Shown here piece by piece: positions 33,159 through 44,043 of a DNA stretch of 64,000 nucleotides. A program made the position numbers and the translations under genes. This stretch comes from Myrica gale. Lineage: Eukaryota; Streptophyta; Magnoliopsida; Fagales; Myricaceae. The first letter of the stretch is position 1, and each line of letters begins with the position of its first letter. The stretch covers positions 17,633,271 through 17,697,270 of the forward strand of contig OZ005608.1 in assembly GCA_963930655.1 (NCBI GenBank), given 5' to 3'. The notes below the pieces were generated by a model that saw only the letters and a list, made by a program, of their open reading frames with translations, had not been told where the DNA came from and ran no database searches.

Positions 33159-33904
33159 GCTTCTTCTAGTTCCTGACTGTTGTGGCCGATTAGTCCTGTT
33201 AGTTACAAAAAAGAGGTCAAACAAACTTCTTATCTTATGTGCATATTTTTTTTCATCACTTAAGCAAACTGTACCATATACATGATAGTTCGTGGCAAAA
33301 AAAAAAGTGTAATGAGGAGTCAAAATAGGAGCAGAAATGAACGAAGAAGAGAGGGAGAGAAAAGGTGACTGAAGGCCCATTTGTTAACTACGGTCTATGG
33401 GCATAGTGAACAAGAAGACTGACGACCTGCACTCGCGTAGGCCTAAAACGTAAGTTCACAACCATGTATGTTGACTAACTTGTAGCACATGGGTAGACCC
33501 GCTAACCTACTAAAAGCACCTTCAGCTCCAAGGGAAAAAGAACAAGAAGCACATGAAGTGGAAACTAGACAAGCTGTCCAGAGCAAACCAAGGAAATCGA
33601 ACAGTTAATGGAGGGAGTAAAGGCAGAGTTGTGGTGAGATTGCCAGTTGAATCCACTATGAAAATCCTACGTAACTTTGAATTTCACTATCTTCAGCTGT
33701 GCTTGAAATTGAAATTGATGTGTCTAGATTTACTATAGATTGAACAACTTGTAAAGAGAGGAGAGAGGTTAGACGAAGCACAACTGGAATAGTCACTATG
33801 AGGCAAATGTTGGCTCATATATATAGTGGTGAACAGATAAAAACTTCACTAATGACTAGAGGAAAAACATAATTTAAAAACAAAGCGAAAAATTCTTTAC
33901 TTCT
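33159..33904. other. Upstream region of the ankyrin gene
   Basis: 5' flank/UTR on the minus strand. No second gene recognised. A 61-codon plus-strand frame at 33553-33738 has no known domain. A pyrimidine run (minus strand) lies at 33340-33365. Confidence 0.4.
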
Positions 33905-35487
33905 TTTTATTTTCTTGGTTAATAAGGAGAGAGGGGAAAGAATCCACAAGAAGGCTAAAGAAGTGGACTTATTGAACTAACCAACACACCATCTCAGTTA
34001 AAGAAAAATAAGGTCCTGTTAAAGATGAAAGAATAATTCTTTACTTCTATTAAGAAGACTTAAAAAACCACGATTCTTTACTTCTATTTATTGTTGAAAA
34101 AGGAAATGGAATCATCTTTTACTATTCTTAAGAAACAAAAATTATGTTTAGAAGAAAAAAAAGAGAATAATTCTTTACTTCTTTTTTAAAAAAAAACGAT
34201 AAGCAGTTATTTCTCTTTATCATTTCTCACTTTAAACGTCTTTGCCCAAGATTGATCCTAACATTATAAGCATTCGCTTTTGTCCATCTTTTATTGGTCT
34301 GCCCTTATATTTTTCTCAGAGAACCTTTAACATTACGGTCTAATCAATTGCAATTATAAATTAATTATCCCCCAAAAAAGGAGACTAAATATTCTCTACT
34401 TATTGTAAGAAATGAAAAAGAACCATCTCTTATACTTCTTTTACGAAAAAGAATAATAATTATGTACCAGACTTTATTATTTCTCTTATTTTGTTCATGT
34501 TAATAAGGAGAAAAGGAAAGGAATCTACCCACGAGGGCCAAAAAAGTGGACTTATCGAGCAAACCTACACACTAATACCTCCAATTAAAGAAAAATAATG
34601 CCCAATTAAAGATAGAAGAATAATTCTTTACTACTCTTATATGAAAAGTTAAAAAATAAGACGGGGATTCCCCACCTCTATTTGTTGCTGAAGAAAGAAA
34701 TGGAATAATCTTTTACTTTTCATAAAATCACAAATTATGCTTAGAAGAAAAAAATGGAAGAATAATTCCTTACTTCTCTTTCAAAGAGAAAGGACGATAA
34801 GCAATTGTTTCTCTTTATCATTTCTCACTTTAATCTTCTTTGCCCATAATTGATCCTAACATTATAGGCCTTCACTTTTGTCCATCATTTATTTGTTTAC
34901 CCTTATATTTTTTTCAGAGAACCTTTAACATTACAGTCTCATCAATTGCAATTATAAATTAATTATCCCTAAAAAAGGAGACTACATATTCTCTGCTTAT
35001 TGTGAGAAGCGAAAAAGACCATAGCAGCTCACTTCTTTTACGATGAAGAAGAATAAGTATCTACCTGACTTTAGTATTTCTCTTCTTTTGTTCTTGTCAA
35101 TAAGGAGAAAAGGAAAGGAATCCACATGAGGGCCAAAAAAGTGGACTTATCGAGCTAACCTCCACACCAATATCTCCAATTAAAGAAAAATAATGGCCAA
35201 TTAAAGATGGAAGAATAATTCTTTACTTCTCTTAGAAAAAGTTAAAAAATAAGACGGGATTCTTTATCTCTATTTATTGTTGAAGAAAGAGATGGAATAA
35301 TCTTTTACTTTTCTTAAGAAACACAAGTTTTGCTTTGAAGGAAAAAAAACAGAAGAATAATTATTTACTTCTCTTTCAAAGAGAAAGGACGATACGCAAT
35401 TGTTTCTCTTTATCATTTCTCATATTTACACTTTTTTCGCAAGATTGATCCTAACACTATAAGCATTCACTTTTGTCCATTTGTTAT
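33905..35487. repeat. Satellite-like tandem array, ~590-bp unit, 2.7 copies
   Basis: The anchor AATAAGGAGA recurs at 33921, 34502 and 35099 (spacing 581 and 597). Each unit repeats GGACTTATCGAGC/TTGAAC, GAATAATTCTTTACTTCT, ATTGTTTCTCTTTATCATTT-like text and ATTGATCCTAACATTATA in order. The third unit is cut at ~35487. Units differ by small indels. AT-rich and noncoding. Confidence 0.8.
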
Positions 35488-36683
35488 GAGTAGCGCAAAG
35501 ACTATCCAAAGTATAGGAGTTCTGTCGTGTAATAGTTTGCCCAAAAGGTCAGATCGTCTCCTCGGAAAAAATAAATTAATTTCAAACTCGAGTAAAAACT
35601 AAGAGAATATAAAAAAACTTATATTGAACACAGTTCAGATTCATATTTTTATTTTTATTTTTAGAAAATTAGTGATGAAACTAAAAAAACACAAGACAAA
35701 CTAAGAACATAACATGCGTTAAAGTAAATGATGAAAAATAAATAACTGTAAATAAACGACAGAAAGTAAACGACATAATTTAAATGACAAGGAATAAAAA
35801 AGAGCACAAGATTCTTAGATTAAATAGTATCGTCTTATTACAACCCAAGATTCAAGTTAAAAAAACAACAAGAACATAATCCAAAATCAAAATAGAAATT
35901 ACAAGAAATTAAAGAGCAAGAAACTTAAATCTAAATCTTAGGAATTGAAATACAAGACATTGAAATAATAAAGCATAAACGAAACTAATCTGAAAATTGA
36001 AAATAATAAAGAGAGAGAGTAGGAAAAAGAAAAGGGTGACAAGTTGAAAGAGAGAGGAGAGCAACACATAAAAATAACAAAGAGAAAGTAGGGTTTTTGG
36101 ACTAGAAAATAATGGAGGAAAGACAAAAGAGAGATAGAGAATATAGAGAGAGAGGTGCGGCTGAAAATTAAATAGAGAACAGAGAAAGTCTACTGTTTAT
36201 TCAGCTAGGAGGTGAGAAAAAAAAGAGAGAATAATGGTCGGCTAGAAGAGAAAAAGAAGGAATAGTATTGAGAGAGGAGAGAGCGAAAAGATAGAGAAAA
36301 TATGAAGAGAAAGGCTTTGTGCGGCAAATAGAGAGAAAAATAAAGGAGAGAGGAGAGAGAGAGAGATAGAGAGTGTGTGTGCTAAAAGATAAAAGAAAGG
36401 TAGAAAAGTGTGATTTGAGAAAAGGAAAAAGAGAGAATAAATAGGAGCAGAGTCAGCCAAGGAGAGAAGAAAATGGGAGAGGGAGAGAAAATAGGGTTAA
36501 TGAGGCTAGGTTAGAAAAAGTAGGGAAGAGGAGAATAAGATGCTAGGTTAAAAAGAAAGGAGAGTGAAAAGAGAGATGGATGCCTGAGATGTAAGTGTCT
36601 CTCATTCTTCTTTGAATTACAGTAATGCCATTAATGAATCTCTTGCTCTGTCACATGTCTCTGTAGACTGCTATTGTTGTCTA
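35488..36683. other. AT/purine-rich noncoding region
   Basis: 35980-36560 is strongly purine-rich on the plus strand with GAGAGA runs. The Leu/Ser-rich minus-strand frames here reflect this composition and are not genes. No element borders found. Confidence 0.45.
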
Positions 36684-37043
36684 TGCTAACTTTTAGTCAC
36701 AATCAATGTTTTGATGATAACAATAGAAGTAATTGAGATGTCAAGCAAAGCGGATTCAAAATGAGCACGGAGCGATCAAGCAACATCACCTTCAATGAAA
36801 GTGCTCTTAAAGTGAAGACTCAAGATGCTAGGGTAATCTTTGTAACTCTAAGACTTCATCTTTAACAAGGATTTCAATCATACACATACATAAGTCTTCA
36901 AAACTTGCATAAACCGTTTTAACATTTGTTGAAAGTTTAAAACCTTTTTGATGGCTTCAAAATATCCCAAATATGCTCCCAAACCTTTTTATATACTTAT
37001 GAGAAGTTAGAGTTTAAAATTGGGTATTTTAAGTTGGTCAAAA
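36684..37043 (+). repeat. 5' LTR remnant
   Basis: Begins TGCTAACTTTTAGTCAC (3' LTR: TGTTGGCTTTTAGTCAC) and stays colinear to GTTGGTCAAAA before the deletion junction. CTTCAAAATATCC occurs both inside the LTR (36955) and at the RT side of the junction (37044), so the deletion may have used that short homology. Confidence 0.85.
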
Positions 37044-38618
37044 TCGAGTCTTCAAAATATCCTAGAGCTTGGTATGATAGACTTAAAACTTTCCTTGTTG
37101 AAAAAGGTTTTTCCATGGGTAAAGTTGACACAACACTTTTTACCAAGTCCAAAAACAATGATATCATAATTGTACAAATTTATGTGGATGACATTATTTT
37201 CGGTGCTACTAATGACTCTCTTTGTCAAGAATTTTCTAAGTTTATGCATGAAGAGCTTGAGATGAGTATGATGGGTGAGCTCAACTTCTTCCTTGGACTT
37301 CAAATCAAGCAATCCAAAGAAGGAATCTTCATAAACCAAGCCAAGTATACAAAGGACCTACTCAAACGCTTTGGAATGGAAAGCTTTAAAGCGGCTGAAA
37401 CACTAATGAGCATATCGCTAAAGCTTGATGCGGACGAAAAAGGTAAAAAGGTAGACATCACTAAATATAGAGGTATGATTGGAGCTCTCCTCTATTTGAT
37501 AGCTAGTAGGCCGGATATCATGTTTAGTGTGTGCTTATGTGCTAGATTCCAAGCTTGTCCTAAAGAATCACATCTTGTTATCGTAAAAAGAATTTTTCGA
37601 TATCTTTCGAGAACTATCAACCTAGGACTTTGGTATCCCAGAGACACTCACATGAACCTAGTAAGTTATTCCGATGCTGACTTTACCGGGTGCAAAGTCG
37701 ATAGAAAAAGTACTAGTGGTACTTGTCATTTCCTAGGTTCATCTTTAGTTTCTTAGAGTAGCAAGAAACAAAACTCGGTTGCATTATCAACAACCGAAGC
37801 GAAATACGTAGCGGCCGGTTGTAACGACCCAAGGACAAGCACTAGCCACATCTGTGCTTTGACTTCAAAATGACTAGTCAAGGTTGCTTTTAAAACTCCT
37901 TGGATCATTATAAAGCTCAATTCAGCCTAGTAAGGTCCCAATGTGGGACTTGACCCTTATAGAATCCATCACCCATTCATTCTCCTCTCCCGCTCCATGT
38001 GGGATTCGGGGTATCACAATCTCCCCCTCATAAACCCTTGACGTCCTCGTCAAGGCCCATCAAGCCCACATTGGTGGTTACTAGGACCGCTCTGATACCA
38101 TTTTTAACGACCCAAGGACAAACACTAGCCACATCTGTGCTTTGACTTCAAAATGACTAATCAAGGTTGCTTTTGAAGCCCCTTGGATCATTATAAAGCC
38201 CAGTTCAACCTAGTAAGGTCCCAATGTGGGACTTGGCCCTTATAGAACTCATCTCCCATTCATTATCCTCTTCCACTCTATGTGGGATTCGGGGTATCAC
38301 ACCGGTAGTTGTTGTGCTCAAGTGTTGTGGATGAAACAAACTCTCAAAGATTTTGGACTAGAGTTTGATAGTATACCCATCAAATGTGATAACACTAGTG
38401 CTATCAACTTTTCCAAGAATCCTATCCAACACTCAAGGATTAAACACATTGAAGTGAGACATCATTTTCTAAGAGATCATATTAAAAAAGGTGACATCTC
38501 ACTTGATTTCATTAGTACTGAGCATCAACTAGCTAATATTTTCACAAAACCCTTGAATAATGATAGATTTCGTGATCTTAGACGAGACATTGGGTTTTTA
38601 GATGCAAATGCTCTTTGA
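37044..38618 (+). pseudogene. Pol C-terminal part: RT thumb and RNase H, interrupted by a stop and a TRIM
   Basis: 37034-37756 encodes the RT from PRAWYDRLKTFL through the catalytic IYVDDIIFG, ELNFFLGLQIKQ, KYRGMIGALLYL and SDADFTGCKVDRKSTSG. The next conserved Trp codon is TAG (37754). The frame resumes with STTEAKYVAAGC, is split by the 482-bp TRIM at 37820-38301, and continues with VLWMKQTLKDFG, IKCDNTSAI and HIEVRHHFLRDH to a TGA at 38618. Without the TRIM and stop the RNase H region would be colinear. Confidence 0.85.
37820..38301 (-). mobile_element. TRIM (terminal-repeat retrotransposon in miniature), 482 bp
   Basis: Two ~199-bp LTRs (37820-38018, 38103-38301) flank 84 bases. In minus orientation the LTR starts TGTGATACCCCGAATCCC; a primer site TGGTATCAGAGC (38100-38089) lies two bases inside the 5' LTR and a polypurine tract GAGGGGGAGAT (38029-38019) abuts the 3' LTR. 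Exact target duplication CCGGT at 37815-37819 and 38302-38306. No coding capacity; mobilised in trans. Confidence 0.92.
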
Positions 38619-38777
38619 TATGCTATCTCATTGATTTCCATGATTTTTCTTTGTTTTGATGTTTTTAAACATGTTTAAAATGTTTTTATGACTTATTACA
38701 TGTTTGACATTCATTAAATGCATCATTCCATTTCACTTTTGGGCCTTGAAACTTCATTTCTCGAGACTGTTCTCTCT

Positions 38778-38950
38778 AGCGGTCGACTGTGTGGAACCGC
38801 TACATGAAGCGGTCGACCATGTAGAACCGCTACACCAAGCGGTCGATGGACATGAACCGCTACACTAAGCGGTCGCCAGTTAGTAGAACATGTTCTATCA
38901 AGCGGTCGATGGTCATGAACCGCTATACCATGCGGTCAACCGCCTCGTCG
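38778..38950 (+). repeat. AGCGGTCGAC minisatellite
   Basis: About six irregular ~30-bp units alternate AGCGGTCGA(C/T) with GAACCGCTA, so neighbours can pair as hairpins. The same motif recurs in the 3' LTR (41190-41330) and in the minus SIRE LTR (47160-47390). Confidence 0.75.
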
Positions 38951-39251
38951 AGTCTATATATACTGCTCTTCACATTTCGGTCGACTGGTCTCTCTCCACC
39001 CGTGTACCGCTTCGCCTCTCTCGACCCAAACACTCTCAAATCCTTCTCAAAACACCATAACCTGCCCTAAATCGATCCCCATCATCTCAGATCATCATTT
39101 TCGGCCTAAGCCCTCTCTTTTTGAGTTGATTTACATCAAAATCCATCTAGCACGAGATTTTTAGGGATTTAGGCCTCTTCGGAACCCTAACCCCAATTTT
39201 TCAGATTCTAGCCTCTTTTCTCTCAAATTCTTGAGTTCTACCATCATACCA

Positions 39252-40458
39252 ATGACAAAGCATGTTGTCATACACGACACTGAGCAAGCGGTGTCATCTC
39301 GTTCTTCAGCAGCTCCTTCGGGTGAGCCTGATTACTTTTTTAGTAATGCTGAATGTGCTGCGAAATTTTACAGTGACTTCTCAAATAGAAAAGTCATGTT
39401 GGGTAGGAAAGTGAATATAGAATCACTTTCGGATTTGAGATTGAGCGTCCCTTTGTGAAGTAAGGTTGGCGAAATTTGTTGGATATGGGTAACGAAGTGT
39501 TTCCCAAATATGTTAGGATGTTTTTCGCTAACATGTCTGTTGGTTGGGAAGTAAGAGGTTTGTGTACTGTTAAGACTACGGTTGGGGGACGAGATATTAT
39601 TTTGAATGAAGTAATTCTAGATGATATTTTGGGTATCCCACATGTTGGGATTCGGGCTTATGAGCTTAAGACTTGGCCCTTGTGTAAGGGCTTTGATTAT
39701 GGAATAGCCCTAATTTACATCCTAGGTGATGATGTGGCAGAAGATGCACCTAGAAAAATCCATGCCAACCAGTTACCTATTCGGTTGAGATTGCTTCATT
39801 TGATCTGCACCCATAACTTGATACCTCGGGGTGGACACCGAGAGGAGGTGACTTTTATGGATGTTTTTGTGCAGGAGCGTGTCCTGAAGGAGAAAACTTT
39901 CAACCTTCCTTACATTATGCTCAAACATATGGAAGCAGCTTGTGAGTCTAAGAAGAATCTACCTTATGGCTTGCTGTTTACCCAGATTTTTAGACATTTT
40001 GGCGTGGCACTCAGTTCTCGAGAGCGAGACACTTTGACCAAGTGTGAGCAATTTGATACTCACACTTTAATCCGGATGGGCTATAGACAAACTTCCAGAA
40101 ATACTTGGGTGCCTAAGCGTCAAGATAGTGATGAGGATAGGCCTGAGGAGGCTAATGAGGATATTGAGGCTGATGATGAGCCTACTGGTGAGGAGGTAGA
40201 TGCTGAGGTAATGGAGTTTGATATTGATGTTGATTTGGCTGATGCTCCTCCCATTATTCCTTCTCTTACCATAGCTCCAGACCATCCATACCTCTTCCTT
40301 TGATTCTCGGTTCACTGTTTTTGAGCAAAGGATGACTGCTATGCATGAGGCGCAACAGAAGTTTCTTCAAGACAATATTACTTCTATGCAAGAGGAGCAG
40401 AGGCAGTTCTTTGAGGACATTAGGACTTTTATGGCTCGTTTTCCCCCACCATCATGAT
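39252..40458 (+). pseudogene. Accessory ORF after pol, 'putative plant transposon protein' (Transposase_32-like) type
   Basis: ATG at 39252 (MTKHVVIHDTEQ) begins a Ser-rich leader. A stop/frameshift at ~39458-39476 is followed by a 275-residue frame: FPKYVRMFFANMSVGWEVRG, DIILNEVILDDILGIP, LRLLHLICTHNLIPRGGH, then LPYIMLKHMEAACESKKNLPYG and LFTQIFRHFGV, ending in an acidic Asp/Glu-rich tail. A frameshift near 40300 separates a Gln-rich coiled coil (MTAMHEAQQKFLQ ... EEQRQFFEDIRTFMARF) that stops at 40458. It occupies the env-like position of SIRE elements, but no membrane segment is seen. Function unknown. Confidence 0.7.
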
Positions 40459-40766
40459 TCTCATCGCATATGCATTTCATTTTGTTGTCTAGTTGTTTAT
40501 GTATTTTCACTTTGCTTATGTATTTCTTTTTTATGATGACAAAGGGGGAGAAGAAATGGTGTGTCTTTTTGTACCCCTTAGAGACTTCGATGTGCTGCTT
40601 ATTTTTTATATGAAAGCCTCTTTATTATTCATATGCAATTCTTTCATATTACATACTAACTTGTGCTCATGAAGTATTAAAATGTCCAAAACCCCACATC
40701 AAAGTACAAAAGATAGGGGGAGACAAGATCAACAAGAGAAAGATCAATTAATTTATTGTCATCATC

Positions 40767-40780
40767 AAAAAGTGGGAGAT
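40767..40780 (+). other. Polypurine tract
   Basis: AAAAAGTGGGAGAT directly precedes the TGTTGG start of the 3' LTR. A second tract, AAAGGGGGAGAAG, lies at 40541-40553. Confidence 0.85.
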
Positions 40781-42052
40781 TGTTGGCTTTTAGTCACAAT
40801 CAATGTTTTGATGATAACAATAGAAGTAATTGAGATGTGAAGCAAAGCGGATTCAAAATGAGCACGGGACTGATCAAGCAACATCACCTTCAATGGAAGT
40901 GCTCTCAAAGTGAAGACTCAAGATGCTAGGGTAATCTTTGTAACTCTAAGACTTCATCTTTAACAAGGATTTCAATCACACACATGCATAAGTCTTCAAA
41001 ACTTGCATAAACCGTTTTAACGTTTGTTGAAAGTTTAAAACCTTTTTATGGCTTCAAAATATCCCAAATATGCTCTCAAACCTTTTTATATACTTATGAG
41101 AAGTTAGAGTTTAAAATTGGGTATTTTAAGTTGGTCAAAATTGAGTTTTTAAATCAACCGGGTCATGTGTTAAAATGAGGAGGTCGACTGGCTCATGAAG
41201 CGGTCGACCGGAGCTACGGCCGCTTGGTATAACGATCGACCGGTAGCATTGTGTAACGATAACTTGAAGCGGTCGACCGGTTCATGTAGAGGTCGACCGA
41301 CTCGTTTTAACAGATCACTCCCAACGGTTATTAACGGTTATTTTTCTCATGAGACCTATATAAAGTCATTCCCACGCCTTTGAAACTCAACTCAATCGTC
41401 AAAAATCATTTTACAAAGGCTAAGAGTGATAAAAAAAACCTTCTAATTCTTATTCAAACATCATTCACACATAATCTTCATTTTCACATCCTTGTTATTG
41501 TATGAAGCCTAAGAGCTAGTTATTTCTCATTGTAATATCTACTCCATCAAGGAAGTTTTAGAGGAAAATTTCGTTCAACCATATACATTACGAAGAGAGT
41601 GATTCTCTTGTATCCTTTCGGTGAGGGTTGTTCATCGAAAAAAGAAGTTTGGAGAGGTTTGTTCTCAAACTCGTTCTTGAGGCTTGAAGAGGGTTTTTCT
41701 CAAACTCAAGTGTAAGGAAACATTTCCATTGGTTGAAGGGAGAATAGTTGAGAAACATCAAGGCTCGGTAAAGGAGCTTGAGGGGTAGATGTAGGCAGGC
41801 TTGCCGAACCACCTAAAATATTGTGTTTGCTTTTCTTCCCTTATCTCCTTAATTTGTGCTACTAGTTTATTACTTTAAAGTTTTCACTTTTGCATATAAA
41901 TTGCAATACATACTCTTGTGTTTAATCCTTTATTGCAATCAATCTCTTTTGTGAGACTTGTAGCTAGCAAACACATTCTTTAGGGTGAATTTCGAAAAGT
42001 ATTGAAACTCATTTCACCCCCCTCTTGGGTTGCCTTAGTCCTAGGAATATGA
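40781..42052 (+). repeat. 3' LTR of second SIRE element
   Basis: 1.27 kb, starting TGTTGGCTTTTAGTC and ending CCTAGGAATATGA, preceded by CCCCCCTCTTGGGTTGCC as in other SIRE LTRs here. Contains a CGGTCGACCG-type repeat cluster at 41185-41315, upstream of a TATA-like TATATAAAG (41358). Confidence 0.82.
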
Positions 42053-42424
42053 GTCTGCGAGTCTAGAAAGTAATTAATTTTATCACCTTAGACAAAAATA
42101 TTTAATTAGTTCACGACATCATATGACAAAATTAAATTCATAAAAAAGTACAATGCCAATAATATAGTGCAGATGATAAAAATAATAATTTTAAAATGTG
42201 TCTCGACAAGGTATGACTAAACTACATGCAAGCTAAATATGAGAAAATTGCATGTGGAATAAATTAAATCTAAAGTCATAAAAATTCAAAAATTAAGTTC
42301 ACAACTTAAATTTATGCCTCTTAATCATTTTCCATCTAAAACCAATATTTAAAACATTAAAAAATTAATATTATATTAGTTTTAGATGTATTAAACTTGC
42401 AATATTCTAGCTTAATCAAAAAAC
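42053..42424. other. AT-rich spacer
   Basis: No gene, repeat or element end recognised. Confidence 0.4.
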
Positions 42425-44032
42425 CCTATCTGTGATAGTTGGTGAGATCGTTAGAGATCTCAGATCTCGGTCATAGGATCACACGAAAAATTTGTTTTTC
42501 CATTAAATCTCTTATATTATTTTATTCTGAATTTTAGGCTTCTACTAATTGTAATAATATCCATCAAAGTATTAGAATTCACCCCCCGAGAATTTGAGAT
42601 TGATTTGTGAAATCACTTTTGCTAACAATTATAATTGTTTATTTATCATTTCACCACACTATATTCCATATGAGCTAATAGGACTGAAATATTATCATTA
42701 ATAAAATCTCTAGCTAATATAATTCTTAATTTTATAATTTGTAACTCTTTGGACTCTCAAATTGAAAATAGTTTCACAAATAAATATATATAATATATTA
42801 ATGTTAAAAAATATTTTCACAAAATTTCTCTGACCAAAGATTTCTTTTTCTCGAGTCTAACCCTATACAGATATACATTAATATACTATTTCATAAAGAG
42901 ACTAGTGGATTCCTTATTGAGCATTTATACAAACTCATTCATCATGCACAACACCCGACGTTGTCTAGAATATTTGACCTAAAAAATCATCACCAAATTA
43001 CTCGATCAGAGTACAAGTACACAATAAACAAATCAACACAAACCTCTCAGGTCTAAGGATATCATAAACAAATTGTGTTGAATACCTTCTCAACATCAAT
43101 GATCACTTCCACAAGGTATCCATATTTTATCACTTTAAGTGCATGTACTTTTACAGTGTATCCACCAATTTGCTTAAGGTCACCACCTCGATGACTGAGT
43201 ACATCATCCTATTTAATGGAGGCACAACGAGCATAAACCTATTATGCATAAATATGTACCTTAGTCTAGAACAAAACATCAAGTGTACAAGGAACCAAAA
43301 AGTGAACCTCTCCACCTTTGATTCATTAACCATTGGCATGATTTTTCTACAATATCACTTATTAATAACCGTGTAACATCTTATGTCACAACATATTACC
43401 TAATATAATAAATATAAGGCTTAAAAATTATGTATATCTCCGGGGTTTAACTTTTTCCTGGAAATGCCCCTAGGGTAAAATTTGTTGTCTCGCCGTCCCT
43501 GGGGTTTAACTTTTTCCTGAAAATACCCCTAAGGTAAAATTTGTTGTCCCGCCGTCCCTGGGTGTATTGAGATTACCAGTCATGTCCCTAATTTGCACGT
43601 AGGTAGGCACACATGTCCACACCTATCCACTATCTGCCTAAAAACACGACACTTGTCCACTATCTGTCAAATATCAGCTTCTAGGTAGGCATGCAAATTA
43701 GGCAGATAGTGGACATGTGTCGTGGTTTTAGAGGAGATGACGTGAGGGTGTTTGACACTTTCGTCATTTTTTAGACGGCAGATAGCCGGAGGGACATGAC
43801 TGGGAATCTCAATAAATCTCAGGGACGACCGGAAAACAAATTTTACCCTAGGGGCATTTACAGGAAAAAGTTAAACCCCAAGGACGGCGGAGCAACAAAT
43901 TTTACCATAGGGGCATTTTCAGGAAAAAGTTAAACCCTAGGGATATACGTAATATTTAATCCTAAATACAAACACATGGTATCTAAATAAAAATTATCTA
44001 GAATAATGATTTTTAGAGCATACTTCTTACAA
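42425..44032 (-). repeat. 3' LTR of a minus-strand copia element (family B), truncated, with a MITE inside
   Basis: The minus-strand LTR start is TGTAAGAAGTATGCTC at 44032, preceded by a decayed polypurine tract AAGTGAGAGAT (44043-44033). The LTR is colinear with the LTRs at 50274-51487 and 59385-59950 (shared AGATCTC..ATCTCGGTC, ATGAGCTAATAGGAC, CAGATATACATTAAT), but lacks the last ~170 bases at its 42425 end. Confidence 0.78.
43418..43962. mobile_element. MULE-type MITE with ~170-bp inverted arms
   Basis: Arms start GGCTTAAAAATTATGTATAT and, inverted, GGATTAAATATTACGTATAT. Each arm contains a ~65-bp direct duplication (GGGGTTTAACTTTTTCCTG.. GTAAAATTTGTTG), so the motif occurs four times. 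Flanks TAAATATAA (43409-43417) and TAAATACAA (43963-43971) match 8 of 9. The related LTR at 51605-51620 reads through as an empty site. Confidence 0.85.
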
Positions 44033-44043
44033 TCTCTCACTTG

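Larger units (their letters stand above)
36684..42052 (+). mobile_element. Second SIRE-type copia retrotransposon, internally deleted
   Basis: The 5' LTR remnant (36684-37043) matches the first ~360 bases of the 3' LTR (40781-42052) almost base for base. The rest of the 5' LTR, primer site, gag, protease, integrase and RT N-terminus are deleted; LTR passes directly into RT at ~37044. Flanks GTCTA (36679-36683) and GTCTG (42053-42057) are a likely 5-bp target duplication with one change. A TRIM sits in the RNase H part. Confidence 0.88.

Noticed and set aside
35938..36460. Leu/Ser-rich minus-strand frames that look like membrane proteins
   Set aside because: Direct product of a GAGA-rich plus strand; low complexity, no start context or partner exons.
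39252..40458. Accessory ORF as a retroviral-type envelope gene
   Set aside because: No signal peptide, no membrane span and no surface/transmembrane layout; it matches the plant transposon-protein type instead.
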